64,000 nucleotides of DNA from Gracilimonas halophila (GCF_042684365.1 NZ_JBHULI010000001.1:177781-241780), one strand, 5' to 3'; numbered from the stretch's first letter, positions 1 through 9,012 are shown. The notes: generated by a model not told the origin, from the sequence alone. Numbers and translations are program-made.

Positions 1-224
1 AGTTTTTGCAGAATAACCAACTCAGCTCAAATCAAATTCAGTTTATAGAGCAGATGATTGAATTTTACACGGAAAAAGGCCACCTGGATGTTGCCAATCT
101 CTACGAACCACCGTTCAATTTTATTGATGAAGACGGCTTAGATGGAGTCTTTGATAACAATGCCAAAGTTATTGATCTGCTGGTGGAGAAGGTTCGGGGA
201 TTGAATGAGATTAAGGTGGGTTAA
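1..224 (+). CDS. Type I restriction enzyme R subunit, C-terminal end (partial)
   Basis: The window opens inside this gene. About 73 residues are visible, ending at TAA 222-224. The motifs QIQFIEQMI, then 'LYEPPFNFID' and 'GVFDNNAKVIDLLVEKVR' resemble the extreme C-terminal domain of type I restriction R subunits of the EcoEI type, which couples the translocating ATPase to the methylase/specificity complex. The helicase and nuclease domains lie upstream of the window, so whether the system is intact cannot be judged. The TTG at position 6 is internal and is not the start. No hsdM or hsdS follows, so if they exist they are upstream. Confidence 0.7.
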   Translation, partial: FLQNNQLSSNQIQFIEQMIEFYTEKGHLDVANLYEPPFNFIDEDGLDGVFDNNAKVIDLLVEKVRGLNEIKVG

Positions 225-233
225 GGGTTAATA

Positions 234-285
234 CTCGTTGCTAAGCCGGAGCTTAGCAACGCAGTCCCGGAAGCTCCTGCTTCCC
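234..285. repeat. REP-like double hairpin, copy R1
   Basis: Two adjacent palindromes follow the hsdR end. The first has arms CGTTGCTAAGC (236-246) and GCTTAGCAACG (251-261) around CGGA. The second has arms GGAAGC (269-274) and GCTTCC (279-284). The linker CAGTCCC is shared with copy R2 at 2153-2203. It also lies just past the stop of the minus-strand ggt gene, so it could act as a transcript-end hairpin. The nearby RAYT transposase suggests it belongs to a RAYT-mobilised REP family. Confidence 0.8.
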
Positions 286-308
286 GTGAAGCAAAAAAAA
301 CGAGGCTC

Positions 309-2045
309 TCAATACCCCGCAGCCTGGCCATCCACTCTCGACTCCGAAGCTCCGAAATACACACCCTTTTCATGGTCGCGCATGATGGCCTGGAAGCGGC
401 CGAAGAAGCTGTCTCCGATCTGTACATCATGCCCCATTTGGCGGAGGGCTTGCACCACTTCAAAGCTCACGCCGGACTCAATGCTTACCTGTCCTGTGTC
501 GGTGAGTTTATCCGAAAGGGCATCGGTAGGCTGGGTAGAGCCGGAATGCTCCCAACGGAAGGCGTCACCGGCCTGCTGTACATTCATTCCAAAATCAACG
601 ATGTTCGTAAGAATACTTACATGTCCGATCGGCTGATACCCGCCGCCCATATTACCAAACGCCATGATCGGTTTTCCGTCTTTCATAAGAAAGCCGGGGA
701 TGATGGTATGGAATGGCCGCTTGCCCGGGGCATACACATTCGGGTGATTCGGATCGAGTGAAAATAACTCGCCCCGGTTCTGAAAACTGAATCCGGTTCC
801 GGGAACGACAAATCCGGTTCCCATTCCCCGAAAGTTACTTTGAATGAGAGAGACCATATTACCCTCTTCATCGGCGGTGGTCATGTAAATAGTGTCCCCA
901 TCTTCCAGTACTTCAACACCGGTGGTGAGGTCTCTGCGGGCACGGTCGCCGATCAGCTCACGACGTTCAGCCGCATATTCTTTGGACAGTAATTTATCAT
1001 AAGGAACATCATGAAAAGCGGGGTCAGCATAGTGTTTCGCTCGATCCTCAAAAGCCAGTTTCTTGGCTTCGATCATCAGGTGAAGGGTTTCTGTAGTACC
1101 GAATCCGGTTTCGCTAAGATCAAACCCTTCCAGGATATTCAGTATCTGAAGAACGGCTGTTCCCTGTACGTTTCCGCCTACCTGATACACATCATAGCCA
1201 CGGTAGTTCACTGTTTGCGGTTCTACCCACTCCGATTCATGCTTATCGAAATCTTCATAGCGCAGGTAGCCGTTATTCTCTTTCATCCAGATATCGATCT
1301 TCCTGGCTATTTCTCCCCGATAGAACGCATCCCGACCTTGTTCAGCCAACAGACGGAAGGTATTCCCAAGATCAGGATTGCGAAACACTTCTCCTTTTTC
1401 CGGTCCCTCGCCGTCGATCGTGAAAGTCTCTTCAAAAGCGCCGGGCTGAGTCTTCAGAAAAGGAACACTGCGTCTCCATGCTGCCGAGATTGCCTCACTG
1501 ACCGGGAATCCGTTTTCAGCATACCAGATTGGTTCCGAAAGAATATCACTCATATCAACTGAGCCAAACCGTTCGTGCATCTCAAACCATCCATCCACTG
1601 CTCCCGGTACAGAGACTGAAAGCAGATCATAAGCCGGAATACTGTTTTCTCCTTTTTCTTCCAGGATCTTCATCAGTCGCTCGTAGGAGAGTCCGCGCGG
1701 AGAACGTCCGCTGGCGTTGAGCGCGTAAAGCTGCTGGCTTTCAGCATGCCAGATTATGGCAAAGAGATCACCGCCGATGCCGTTACCGGTGGGTTCCATA
1801 AGTCCCATTGCGGCATTGGCCCCGATAGCTGCATCGATCGCATTCCCACCGTTTCTCAAAATTTCTAACCCTACCTGGGTTGCCAAAGGCTGACTGGTGG
1901 CCACCATACCCCGTTGTGCTATCACCTCTGAACGAGTGGAGATCAGGTTACCGGCCTCGCGGTCGATCTGGGCCTGGAGGGTTTCAACGGGGATAAGAAT
2001 TAAAGTAAACAGGAATGGAAAAAGTAAGGTGTAAAAGCGTTTCAT
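309..2045 (-). CDS. ggt: Gamma-glutamyltransferase
   Basis: An Ntn hydrolase that transfers or hydrolyses the gamma-glutamyl group of glutathione and related compounds, normally in the periplasm. Residues 1-25 form a signal peptide (basic start, hydrophobic FLFTLILIP stretch, ETLQA end). The early motif GNAIDAAIGANAAMGLMEP is typical of the large subunit. The autocleavage/nucleophile threonine is predicted near residue 384 in GDTIYMTT, followed by the family's G(N)xVSL pattern and a late GGGYQP motif. The C terminus SRVDGQAAGY matches the family ending. The length of 578 residues is normal. It is transcribed convergently to the hsdR fragment. Confidence 0.93.
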   Translation of the reverse strand: MKRFYTLLFPFLFTLILIPVETLQAQIDREAGNLISTRSEVIAQRGMVATSQPLATQVGLEILRNGGNAIDAAIGANAAMGLMEPTGNGIGGDLFAIIWHAESQQLYALNASGRSPRGLSYERLMKILEEKGENSIPAYDLLSVSVPGAVDGWFEMHERFGSVDMSDILSEPIWYAENGFPVSEAISAAWRRSVPFLKTQPGAFEETFTIDGEGPEKGEVFRNPDLGNTFRLLAEQGRDAFYRGEIARKIDIWMKENNGYLRYEDFDKHESEWVEPQTVNYRGYDVYQVGGNVQGTAVLQILNILEGFDLSETGFGTTETLHLMIEAKKLAFEDRAKHYADPAFHDVPYDKLLSKEYAAERRELIGDRARRDLTTGVEVLEDGDTIYMTTADEEGNMVSLIQSNFRGMGTGFVVPGTGFSFQNRGELFSLDPNHPNVYAPGKRPFHTIIPGFLMKDGKPIMAFGNMGGGYQPIGHVSILTNIVDFGMNVQQAGDAFRWEHSGSTQPTDALSDKLTDTGQVSIESGVSFEVVQALRQMGHDVQIGDSFFGRFQAIMRDHEKGVYFGASESRVDGQAAGY

Positions 2046-2152
2046 CGGGGTCTGATTTTATTAACTATGTGTTGGATTATACAATCCGATAATGCCTTTT
2101 ACAAAACAAACCTTTTCAAAAATGTTACACCTCGAATGCACGGGAAAACTTC

Positions 2153-2203
2153 CTCGTTGCTAAGCTCCGGCTTAGCAACGCAGTCCCGGAAGCTCCAGCT
2201 TCC
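2153..2203. repeat. REP-like double hairpin, copy R2 (upstream of RAYT)
   Basis: Same organisation as R1: arms CGTTGCTAAGC (2155-2165) and GCTTAGCAACG (2170-2180), the linker CAGTCCC, then arms GGAAGC (2188-2193) and GCTTCC (2198-2203). It lies about 95 bases before the transposase start and is in inverted orientation to copy R3 after the gene. The rest of the ggt-RAYT interval (2046-2297) shows nothing else I can assign. Confidence 0.85.
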
Positions 2204-2297
2204 AGCAAAGGAACAAGCCAAATATTAAACCATCCCGGTGTCCTAAAAAAAGATTGTAAGGAATCTCATCCGAATCGCTCTTACTAAAAAAAACACG

Positions 2298-2831
2298 ATG
2301 GGAAGAAGCCGATACAAACAACACGAACCTTGGTATCCCTATCTACTTACCAGCAGTTTTGTACATGGATTACCTCTATTCTCAAAGCCTGAGATAGTAA
2401 ATTTTGTCATTGAGGCTATAAAGCATCATCAATATAAAAATGATCTAAAAGTGTATGCTTGGTGCGTTATGGAAAATCACTTTCATCTCATTGCCGAGCA
2501 AGAAGATTTAAAAACATGTATGCAAAGCATTAAATCGTATACGGCAAAGCAGATCCTGGATTTCCTGAGATCAAAGAATTATCAGCTTTATTTGAAACAG
2601 CTGGCTTTTTCACGAAAACGCGGGAAAAAGGAGTCTGTATTTCAAGTGTGGCAGGAGGGTTATCATCCCAAGCAAATATCTACGGAGAAGATCTTGAATC
2701 AGAAGATTAATTATGTGCACTTTAACCCGGTTAAGCGAGGGTATGTGGATAAACCGGAGGACTGGAGGTATTCTTCAGCGAGGGATTATTTGGGAGGTAG
2801 TGGGTTATTAGATATTCAGAGAATCATTTGA
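2298..2831 (+). CDS. REP-associated tyrosine transposase (RAYT, Y1/HUH family)
   Basis: A single-domain Y1 transposase of the IS200/RAYT type, 177 residues. The HUH metal motif is visible as ENHFHLIAE (near residues 60-68). The catalytic tyrosine is expected in the NYVHFNPVKRG motif (near residue 145), and the tail DWRYSSARDY is a RAYT-type signature. Such enzymes nick and join single-stranded REP hairpins. Here the gene sits between mirrored hairpin repeats (2153-2203 and 2834-2884), the expected arrangement for a RAYT and its cognate REPs. It looks intact. No IS-type ends or target duplication were found, so it is probably a domesticated single-copy transposase. Confidence 0.9.
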   Translation: MGRSRYKQHEPWYPYLLTSSFVHGLPLFSKPEIVNFVIEAIKHHQYKNDLKVYAWCVMENHFHLIAEQEDLKTCMQSIKSYTAKQILDFLRSKNYQLYLKQLAFSRKRGKKESVFQVWQEGYHPKQISTEKILNQKINYVHFNPVKRGYVDKPEDWRYSSARDYLGGSGLLDIQRII

Positions 2832-2833
2832 GT

Positions 2834-2884
2834 GGAAGCCGGAGCTTCCCGGACTGCATCACGAAGCCGGAGCTTCGTGACGAG
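2834..2884. repeat. REP-like double hairpin, copy R3 (inverted, downstream of RAYT)
   Basis: This is the reverse-complement layout of R1/R2. The short hairpin GGAAGC/GCTTCC (2834-2849) comes first, then GGACTGCA, then the long hairpin with arms TCACGAAGC (2859-2867) and GCTTCGTGA (2872-2880), ending in CGAG. The outer part of the long stem differs from R1/R2 (CACGAAG in place of GTTGCTAAG) but remains paired. A degenerate related fragment is seen at 37699-37720. Confidence 0.8.
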
Positions 2885-2901
2885 TATTTAGGGGGGGGTA
2901 T

Positions 2902-2930
2902 AAAAAAAGCCGATCCGAAGGACCGGCTTT
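2902..2930 (-). terminator. Rho-independent terminator for the oxidoreductase gene
   Basis: Read on the minus strand, AAAGCCGGTCC, the loop TTC and GGATCGGCTTT form an 11-bp stem with one A-C mismatch, followed by a run of seven T. It lies 26 bases past the stop codon of the gene at 2956-3912. Confidence 0.85.
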
Positions 2931-2955
2931 GGAGTCTATTTTGATGTCACAGCTC

Positions 2956-3912
2956 TTAAGGGGTAATAATCAATTTCCCTCTGGTATGAAGCTTTTCAAT
3001 TTCCTGAAGAGCTTGTCCGGCTTCATCCAGGGAATAAGTCTTGGAAACGGGTACTTTTATTTTGCCGTTATCAGCGAGCACCGCAATATGTTCAAGCTGT
3101 TCTGCATTTGGTTCTACAAATACGTATTTGAATTCAATCTCATCACTAATGTCGGGCTTGCTGTTGGTAATGGATGCAACTTTCCCATCATCTTTTAACA
3201 CACCGGTTTCCATAACTTGGGCAAAAGAATCTCCGCGGGAACAATGAAAGATAAGGTCAACGCCTTCAGGTTGGGCTTTTTGAACCGCTTCCCCAACATG
3301 ATTGTCTTTGTAATCAATTGTGATATCAGCGCCGAGTTCTTTCATGTATTCATGGTTGGCTTCACTTGCCACACCAATTACGTTTGCGCCAACAGATTTC
3401 GCTAATTGAATAGCTAACGTACCTACCCCGCCTGAAGCACCTAAAATTAACAAGGTTTGGCCCTTTTTAAGTCTGCCAAAATCAAAAATGGATTGATAGG
3501 CTGTTAATCCCACTAATGGGATCCCGCCGGCTTCTTCCATAGAAATATTGGATGGCCGTTCAGCAAGATAAGATTCCGGTAGACACACATATTCTGCAAA
3601 GGTTCCGTGTTGGATCTTCGGGCGTCTTGCATACGCATAGACTTCATCCCCGGGACTAAAACGGCTGACCGAGTGGCCGGTTTCTTCCACTACACCTGCT
3701 ACATCCCATCCGTGAATAAGAGGGAATTCACCGGGAATGGCATCTTTAAGCATACCCCGCGCAACAGCTGCGTCAACGGGATTAACTCCGGCAGCTTTAA
3801 CCCGCACCAATACTTCTCCTTCACCGGCTTTGGGCTTGTCTAATTCATCGCTCTTGATATTAGTCAGGTCTCCATATTCTTCAATAAAAGCGGCCTTCAT
3901 TTGTTCACTCAT
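2956..3912 (-). CDS. NAD(P)-dependent oxidoreductase, medium-chain (quinone oxidoreductase-like) family
   Basis: A 318-residue medium-chain dehydrogenase/reductase without the structural-zinc cysteine cluster, closest to quinone oxidoreductases. The N-terminal GroES-like fold includes 'VRVKAAGVNPVDAAVARG' and HGWDVAGVVEETG. The Rossmann nucleotide site LILGASGGVGTLAIQLAKS is near residue 155. The substrate is not deducible; likely roles are reduction of quinones or enals. It has its own terminator and appears to be a single-gene unit. Confidence 0.85.
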   Translation of the reverse strand: MSEQMKAAFIEEYGDLTNIKSDELDKPKAGEGEVLVRVKAAGVNPVDAAVARGMLKDAIPGEFPLIHGWDVAGVVEETGHSVSRFSPGDEVYAYARRPKIQHGTFAEYVCLPESYLAERPSNISMEEAGGIPLVGLTAYQSIFDFGRLKKGQTLLILGASGGVGTLAIQLAKSVGANVIGVASEANHEYMKELGADITIDYKDNHVGEAVQKAQPEGVDLIFHCSRGDSFAQVMETGVLKDDGKVASITNSKPDISDEIEFKYVFVEPNAEQLEHIAVLADNGKIKVPVSKTYSLDEAGQALQEIEKLHTRGKLIITP

Positions 3913-4040
3913 AATAAATTTCCTTTAGTTTGTTGATCTTCATTTTTTCACAAAACAAGGGTAGATAAAGATGAGTTCGCCGGCCTGAATTGTTTGAACC
4001 TATGACCCCGATGTATAGAATTGAATACCGGGGATATGAG

Positions 4041-5336
4041 CTACATATCTTCGAGCATACTTGCATCTGCAGTTATGTACCACTCTTCTTTCATGAAGAA
4101 TACAGATGAGATCACAAACAACCCTGCTGCAAAGGCGGCGGCATAAAAAGTGGCATCGAGGCTGAACCCGGCATAGACCAAACCCAACAGATAGGGGCCA
4201 AGTGCCTGACCGGTTCTCATTACCACCCAATTCACAGAGAGGAAGGCTGCCCGATATTCTTTATCGGCATAGCCGGTAAGGAGGTTTAAAATGCTGGGGA
4301 TATTGATACCCTGGGCTGCTCCGAATATGATAACGGGAATAATGAACCACCAGATGTTTTCAACAAGGGGAAGCATCAGAAAGATAGATAAATAGAGAAT
4401 GGCGGCGGTGCGAATGAGTCCTACTTCAGAAAATCTTGTCGTTAATTTTCCAAGCTGGGAAGAAGCGTAGGCCGTCATAAAAGAAGAGCCGGATAAGATG
4501 ATACCGATCCAAAATGAATTCTGTCCAAATTTTTCATCCAGCAGTATGGTAAAGAACGTGATGTATCCTCCATAAAGCATGATGAAGGTCAGAAATATTC
4601 CCACAAAGAGCGGTATCACTTTTTTTGAAACCAGTGAAGAGGCTACATTGGAGAAGATCTCGGACATATTGAGTCCGCCGTTAGACCCGGTTTTTTCCAG
4701 TTTAGTGAGGACGAAGAGTCCAACAGGGATGGCCAGAAGGCTCAAGAAAAAAGGATAGTGCCAGCCTATCACAGCGAGCGCACCACCAACGGCAGGATAG
4801 AAAGCCGTTCCGATACTCAGAACACTTCCATTATATCCCATAGCCGTGGCACGTTTATTTCCGGAATAAAGATCTCCGATCAAAGTTAAATTCAAGGCAC
4901 CTAATGAAGCACTTCCCATTCCCTGAAGTGCTCTGAAGAAAAGCATTTGCTCAAAAGAGGTGGCAAACGCACAGGCGGTACCCGCGATCCCAAAAAGAAA
5001 CAGCGAGGGTACTAAAACGATCTTCCGCCCAAAGCGATCCGCTAAAAGGCCAAGTATCGGGGTGATGAAAATTCCCGGCAGGGTAAAGAAGGTGATGAGC
5101 AGGCCGATCTGTTGAGCCGAGACATCCATAGCGTCGGCAATGGAAGGAAAGGCAGGAGCGATGGAGGAAACTCCCATCACTGCTGTTAACGTGATACCAA
5201 ATATGATATAAAGGTTTACATCACTTAGTAAATGAAGGTTTGATCTTTCTGCTGAAGTGCTCAAAATTATAGGGGATTGTTCAATTACGGAAAAACTAAA
5301 AACAGCTTTTGCCGAATCCGTTCCGAATGCTGACAA
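4041..5336 (-). CDS. MFS transporter (drug/metabolite exporter type)
   Basis: A major facilitator with about twelve hydrophobic segments. The motif GLLADRFGRKIVLVPSL near residue 105 matches the MFS loop 2-3 signature (G-x-L-a-D-r-x-G-r-k). The overall pattern resembles multidrug/Bcr-like exporters; the substrate is unknown. The ATG at 5336 gives about 35 residues before the first membrane helix. A TTG at 5262-5264 would give a shorter, more typical N terminus (STSAERSNLHLL), so the start is uncertain. The gene is divergent from the acyltransferase pair at 5578. Confidence 0.85.
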   Translation of the reverse strand: MSAFGTDSAKAVFSFSVIEQSPIILSTSAERSNLHLLSDVNLYIIFGITLTAVMGVSSIAPAFPSIADAMDVSAQQIGLLITFFTLPGIFITPILGLLADRFGRKIVLVPSLFLFGIAGTACAFATSFEQMLFFRALQGMGSASLGALNLTLIGDLYSGNKRATAMGYNGSVLSIGTAFYPAVGGALAVIGWHYPFFLSLLAIPVGLFVLTKLEKTGSNGGLNMSEIFSNVASSLVSKKVIPLFVGIFLTFIMLYGGYITFFTILLDEKFGQNSFWIGIILSGSSFMTAYASSQLGKLTTRFSEVGLIRTAAILYLSIFLMLPLVENIWWFIIPVIIFGAAQGINIPSILNLLTGYADKEYRAAFLSVNWVVMRTGQALGPYLLGLVYAGFSLDATFYAAAFAAGLFVISSVFFMKEEWYITADASMLEDM

Positions 5337-5577
5337 TGATACTGATAATTGAAAGGGAGTACCAACCTTTTGCCTTTCCTGATATCCTATTGAAATGATG
5401 AATGGATTTAGTGATATTTTTAGGCGCTCATTTCAGGCAATGATGAGACTATAGTTAGAGGTCAGGCATAATTTTCTTGGTTTTAAAATTTGACAACCGG
5501 AATCTTTTATATCCCCTAAATTGTTGGCTTAAGAGAAAATTGATACAGAGACTTTAAAAAATACAGTAGGACAAAAG

Positions 5578-6336
5578 TTGAAAGCAGAAAAAAAGATCTT
5601 GCCGGATATTTCCAATCATCGGTATACCGTGAGTATTGCACGAACTGACGAAGAAATACAGGGCGCTCTATCATTGAGATACCGGGTTTTTTATCAGGAA
5701 CTTGAACGGGAGTTTGATTCCTCAAAAGATATTGATGAGGATAAATATGATGCTCAGTGTCATCATCTCATCGTTAAAGAAAATGCATCCGATGAAATAG
5801 TTGGCACCTATCGATTACAAACGTATGAACAAGCGGCAACGGGCGAGGGATTTTACTCAGAAAGCCTGTTTCATTTGGAGGATCTTCCCAGAGAAGTCCT
5901 TTCTAAAAGTTTCGAGGTTGGCCGGGCTTGTATAGAAGAAAAGCACAGAAGCGGACGTGTTCTGTTTTTACTTTGGAAAGGATTTGCAGGCTACTTGCAA
6001 GCATTGGATAAAAGATATTTGCTGGGAAGCCTGGGTATTCCTGCCACTTCACCTGAAGAAGGGCTGGCCATTTATGAGGAGCTTAAGAGTCAGGGCGTGA
6101 TCCATAAAGAATATCAGATAAGAGCCAAACCTCCTTTCAAGCAAAACGAAGAGGAGAAAGTGTGTTCCCTGAAAAAGAAGTTCAAAGCTCCTGCATTACT
6201 TGAAAACTACCTGAGTGTTGGCTGTGACATCATTAGCAAACCGGCATACCATGAAGATCTCGAACTTCTATATGTGATGATATTCCTTGATGTTGAAAAC
6301 ATATCTGACCGGACCAGAAAAATGTTCTTTGGGTAA
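5578..6336 (+). CDS. GNAT-type N-acyltransferase, OlsB/putative hemolysin family
   Basis: A 252-residue protein of the family that moves a 3-hydroxyacyl chain from ACP to an amino group, as in ornithine-lipid synthesis (OlsB, COG3176). Visible family features are LRYRVFYQELEREFD near residue 43, CHHLIV in place of the usual CDHL-type motif, and SFEVGRACI near residue 117. The start is a TTG at 5578 with AGGA at 5568-5571, six bases upstream, and no better ATG. A PlsC-like acyltransferase follows after 27 bases, as expected for the second step of aminolipid formation. The amino-acid acceptor cannot be told from sequence. Confidence 0.8.
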   Translation: MKAEKKILPDISNHRYTVSIARTDEEIQGALSLRYRVFYQELEREFDSSKDIDEDKYDAQCHHLIVKENASDEIVGTYRLQTYEQAATGEGFYSESLFHLEDLPREVLSKSFEVGRACIEEKHRSGRVLFLLWKGFAGYLQALDKRYLLGSLGIPATSPEEGLAIYEELKSQGVIHKEYQIRAKPPFKQNEEEKVCSLKKKFKAPALLENYLSVGCDIISKPAYHEDLELLYVMIFLDVENISDRTRKMFFG

Positions 6337-6363
6337 AAACCACTAATTACAGCAGTTAAATTA

Positions 6364-7143
6364 ATGAGTAAAATTCGCGGTTTTACAAAGCTCGCCCTGC
6401 TGATCATATTTACCCTTTCTACCTTTACCATATATGCTATAGGGTTGGTGATTCCCAAACTCCTCAGATCAAGATATGAGCCTTGGCGAAATCTATTTAT
6501 GAGAACCTGGGCAGAAGGAACTGCTTTCATTTTTAATATGGATGTTACAATAGAGGGAGTGCCTCCGGATGCTCCTTTCTTCCTCGTTTCTAATCATTTA
6601 AGCTATCTGGATATTGTTCCACTTTATCTGAGCCTGAAATGCACTTTTGTAGCCAAGAAGGCTGTTCGAAACTGGCCGATCTTGGGTTTTATGGTACATT
6701 CTGTTGGGGTGATATTTGTAGACCGGAACCGCAGAACCGACGTAAAAAGGGTAAATAAAGAATTGTCAGAATCTATGAATGAGTATCAGGGATTGATCTT
6801 TTTCCCTGAAGCTACCTCATCAGGCGGAGAAGATATCTTACCTTTCCACGCCTCTTTACTTCAATTCCCTGCGGAAAAGGAAGTGCCGGTGCATACTGCA
6901 TCCATCAGCTACAAAACCGGTCCCCGAGATGTACATGCAAGAGACAGCGTTTGCTTTTTTGGTGCAAGGGATGGGTTCATGGAGCATCTGTTAAAGCTGT
7001 CACAAACAACAAAGATCGACTGCAAAATTCGGTTTGGTGAAAAAGCAATTATCTCGAACGACCGAAAAGAACTTGCTGAGAAACTGCACCAAAATGTGAA
7101 AGAGATCTTTGAACCTACTTCAGTCCCAACGGATAACTCCTGA
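6364..7143 (+). CDS. 1-acyl-sn-glycerol-3-phosphate acyltransferase-like protein (PlsC/OlsA type)
   Basis: A 259-residue membrane-associated acyltransferase. It has one N-terminal hydrophobic segment (LALLIIFTLSTFTIYAIGLV), then the catalytic SNHLSYLD motif (H-x4-D) near residue 77, FVDRNRR near residue 118 and the FFPEATSSGG block near residue 141. It could make phosphatidic acid. Its position directly behind an OlsB-type N-acyltransferase argues for O-acylation of a lyso-aminolipid (OlsA role). Its last 29 bases overlap the convergent gene at 7115-7663. Confidence 0.85.
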   Translation: MSKIRGFTKLALLIIFTLSTFTIYAIGLVIPKLLRSRYEPWRNLFMRTWAEGTAFIFNMDVTIEGVPPDAPFFLVSNHLSYLDIVPLYLSLKCTFVAKKAVRNWPILGFMVHSVGVIFVDRNRRTDVKRVNKELSESMNEYQGLIFFPEATSSGGEDILPFHASLLQFPAEKEVPVHTASISYKTGPRDVHARDSVCFFGARDGFMEHLLKLSQTTKIDCKIRFGEKAIISNDRKELAEKLHQNVKEIFEPTSVPTDNS

Positions 7144-7663
7144 TAACTTTCCATTCCTCTCCATTGTGGCCCAGCAAAAAAAGCTGTTCTGCTAAAAAAT
7201 CCTTTCGAAATTCCTGATCCTCAAACTCTTTCCAAACAGCATAAAAATCACTTTTGGTGAGATCTTTGAAGGCCAGCGTCAAGTGAGGGTGATATGGCCT
7301 TTCATCATAGTTGTAGTTGAAAAGCTCCGAATTCGATCGAGCCAGCTTTTCAAGTTTGGCTTGTAAATCGGTGAGTTCGGGTGAGTTGACCACATCAATA
7401 AAAACTACACGGGGCGGAAAGGTTGAAAAGTCATGTAGCTGAACTTTAAAGGGATCAAATCCCTGTGTAAATACTTCTAACATAGAATGCAGACGTTCCG
7501 GATCTTTTTCCTCAAAACGAAAAGGGCTCAAAAGTGTGATATGTGGGGGAGCATTCAGCGAATGTTTACTGCCAAACTTATCTCTCACATTCAGCTTCAA
7601 TTGCTGAACTTCGTCTCTTAACGGAGAGGGCGGAATAAGTGTTATGAAATAAAGCTGATTCAT
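7115..7663 (-). CDS. 2'-5' RNA ligase family protein (LigT/cyclic phosphodiesterase-like)
   Basis: A 182-residue protein of the 2H phosphoesterase superfamily. Both H-x-[TS] catalytic motifs are visible: PHITLLSPF near residue 40 and HPHLTLAF near residue 128. Family members act on 2',3'-cyclic phosphate or 2'-5' RNA ends; the physiological role in bacteria is poorly defined. The 3' end overlaps the convergent acyltransferase gene by 29 bases. Confidence 0.85.
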   Translation of the reverse strand: MNQLYFITLIPPSPLRDEVQQLKLNVRDKFGSKHSLNAPPHITLLSPFRFEEKDPERLHSMLEVFTQGFDPFKVQLHDFSTFPPRVVFIDVVNSPELTDLQAKLEKLARSNSELFNYNYDERPYHPHLTLAFKDLTKSDFYAVWKEFEDQEFRKDFLAEQLFLLGHNGEEWKVIRSYPLGLK

Positions 7664-7722
7664 TGTTTGATAGTATGATAAAAGAGGAAAGATATCAGGC
7701 CAACGACCTTACATCCTGTGAC

Positions 7723-9012
7723 TTAGATCTCTAACTCATCCAATCTACTTCGAATCTCCTCGTTCCCCAAACTCCCTACACTACCCTCATGCGTATGGTT
7801 AAGCTCAGTAGGCGGTTCAAAACTTCCATCTTCGATCTGCTGTGCTACTTTCTGATAAGCATCTCGAAAAGGAGTTCCGTCTAACACCAGTTTATTTACT
7901 GCTTCCACCGAAAAGATGAGCTTGTATTTTAGGTCATCTAAGATCTGATCATTCACCTGAATCTTTCCGGTAGCATGATCGGCGATGAACAGGCAATTCT
8001 TTAATTCCTGAATAGCCGGAAACAGGATCTCTTTTAGAACCTGAAAGTCACGGTGATAGCCGGAGGTCAGGTTTGAAGTGGTCATCATAATTTGATTGGG
8101 CAGAGAAAGAAGCAGGTTTGTTTTGGCACGGATCAACTCAAATACATCCGGGTTCTTTTTATGCGGCATGATACTGGAACCCGTGGTCAGTTCATCGGGT
8201 AACTTGATAAAGTTGAAGTTTTGGCTGTTATAGAGGCAAACATCGGAAGCCAGTTTATTGAGCGTTCCCGCAAGTCCTGCCATAGCAAAAGAGAGCGTTT
8301 GCTCGGTTTTTCCACGCCCCATTTGTGCATACACAGAATTCATATTCAGTCCCTCAAAACCGAGCAGTTCGGTGGTCATAGTTCGGTCTAAAGGGAAAGA
8401 AGATCCATAGCCCGCAGCCGAACCCAGTGGATTTCGATTGATGACCTTATAGGTTGACTCGAGCAACACCAGATCATCCACAAGACTCTCGGCATAGGCT
8501 CCAAACCACATCCCAAAACTCGAGGGCATGGCCGCTTGGGTGTGTGTATATCCGGGCAGAAGGATCGCCTTATTTGATTCACTTTGCGAGATCAATGTAT
8601 CGAATAATTTCCTGGACAGAGAAGCGATCTCTTTGATCTGATCGCGCAGATAAAGACGAATATCAACCAGCACCTGATCGTTACGTGAACGGCCGGAATG
8701 CACTTTTTTACCGATACCACCCAATTTCCGGGTAAGCATAAGTTCGATCTGGGAATGTACGTCTTCCACACCTTCTTCGATCTCAAAGTCACCCGGTTCA
8801 ATAACTTCATTCAGAATGCGATCTAGTTCATCTGTGAGTTCCTCAAGTTCATCTGATTCCAGTAAACCAACCGATTCCAGCATGGTGATATGGGCTATGG
8901 TTCCCTGGACGTCATACTTCGCAAGCTCCAGATCCAATTCCCGATCATTCCCAACCGTAAATTTTTCAATAAATGCGTCGGTTTCAATTCCCTTTTCCCA
9001 AAGTTTCTTCAT
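7723..9012 (-). CDS. argH: Argininosuccinate lyase
   Basis: Catalyses the last step of arginine synthesis, splitting argininosuccinate into arginine and fumarate. The fumarase/aspartase superfamily signature GSSIMPHKKN is near residue 280, and the substrate-binding SGRSRNDQV is near residue 110. Length 429 is slightly below the roughly 460 usual for the family. It is the last gene of the minus-strand arg operon, separated from argE by a 73-base spacer holding a 12-bp inverted repeat. Confidence 0.95.
   Translation of the reverse strand: MKKLWEKGIETDAFIEKFTVGNDRELDLELAKYDVQGTIAHITMLESVGLLESDELEELTDELDRILNEVIEPGDFEIEEGVEDVHSQIELMLTRKLGGIGKKVHSGRSRNDQVLVDIRLYLRDQIKEIASLSRKLFDTLISQSESNKAILLPGYTHTQAAMPSSFGMWFGAYAESLVDDLVLLESTYKVINRNPLGSAAGYGSSFPLDRTMTTELLGFEGLNMNSVYAQMGRGKTEQTLSFAMAGLAGTLNKLASDVCLYNSQNFNFIKLPDELTTGSSIMPHKKNPDVFELIRAKTNLLLSLPNQIMMTTSNLTSGYHRDFQVLKEILFPAIQELKNCLFIADHATGKIQVNDQILDDLKYKLIFSVEAVNKLVLDGTPFRDAYQKVAQQIEDGSFEPPTELNHTHEGSVGSLGNEEIRSRLDELEI

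Noticed and set aside
238..761. Plus-strand frames antisense to ggt (132 and 129 codons)
   Set aside because: They overlap a clear ggt coding frame in the opposite strand and have no recognisable motifs.
5516..5725. Minus-strand 69-codon frame in the MFS/OlsB interval
   Set aside because: It mostly overlaps the OlsB-like gene and has shadow-like composition with no ribosome site.
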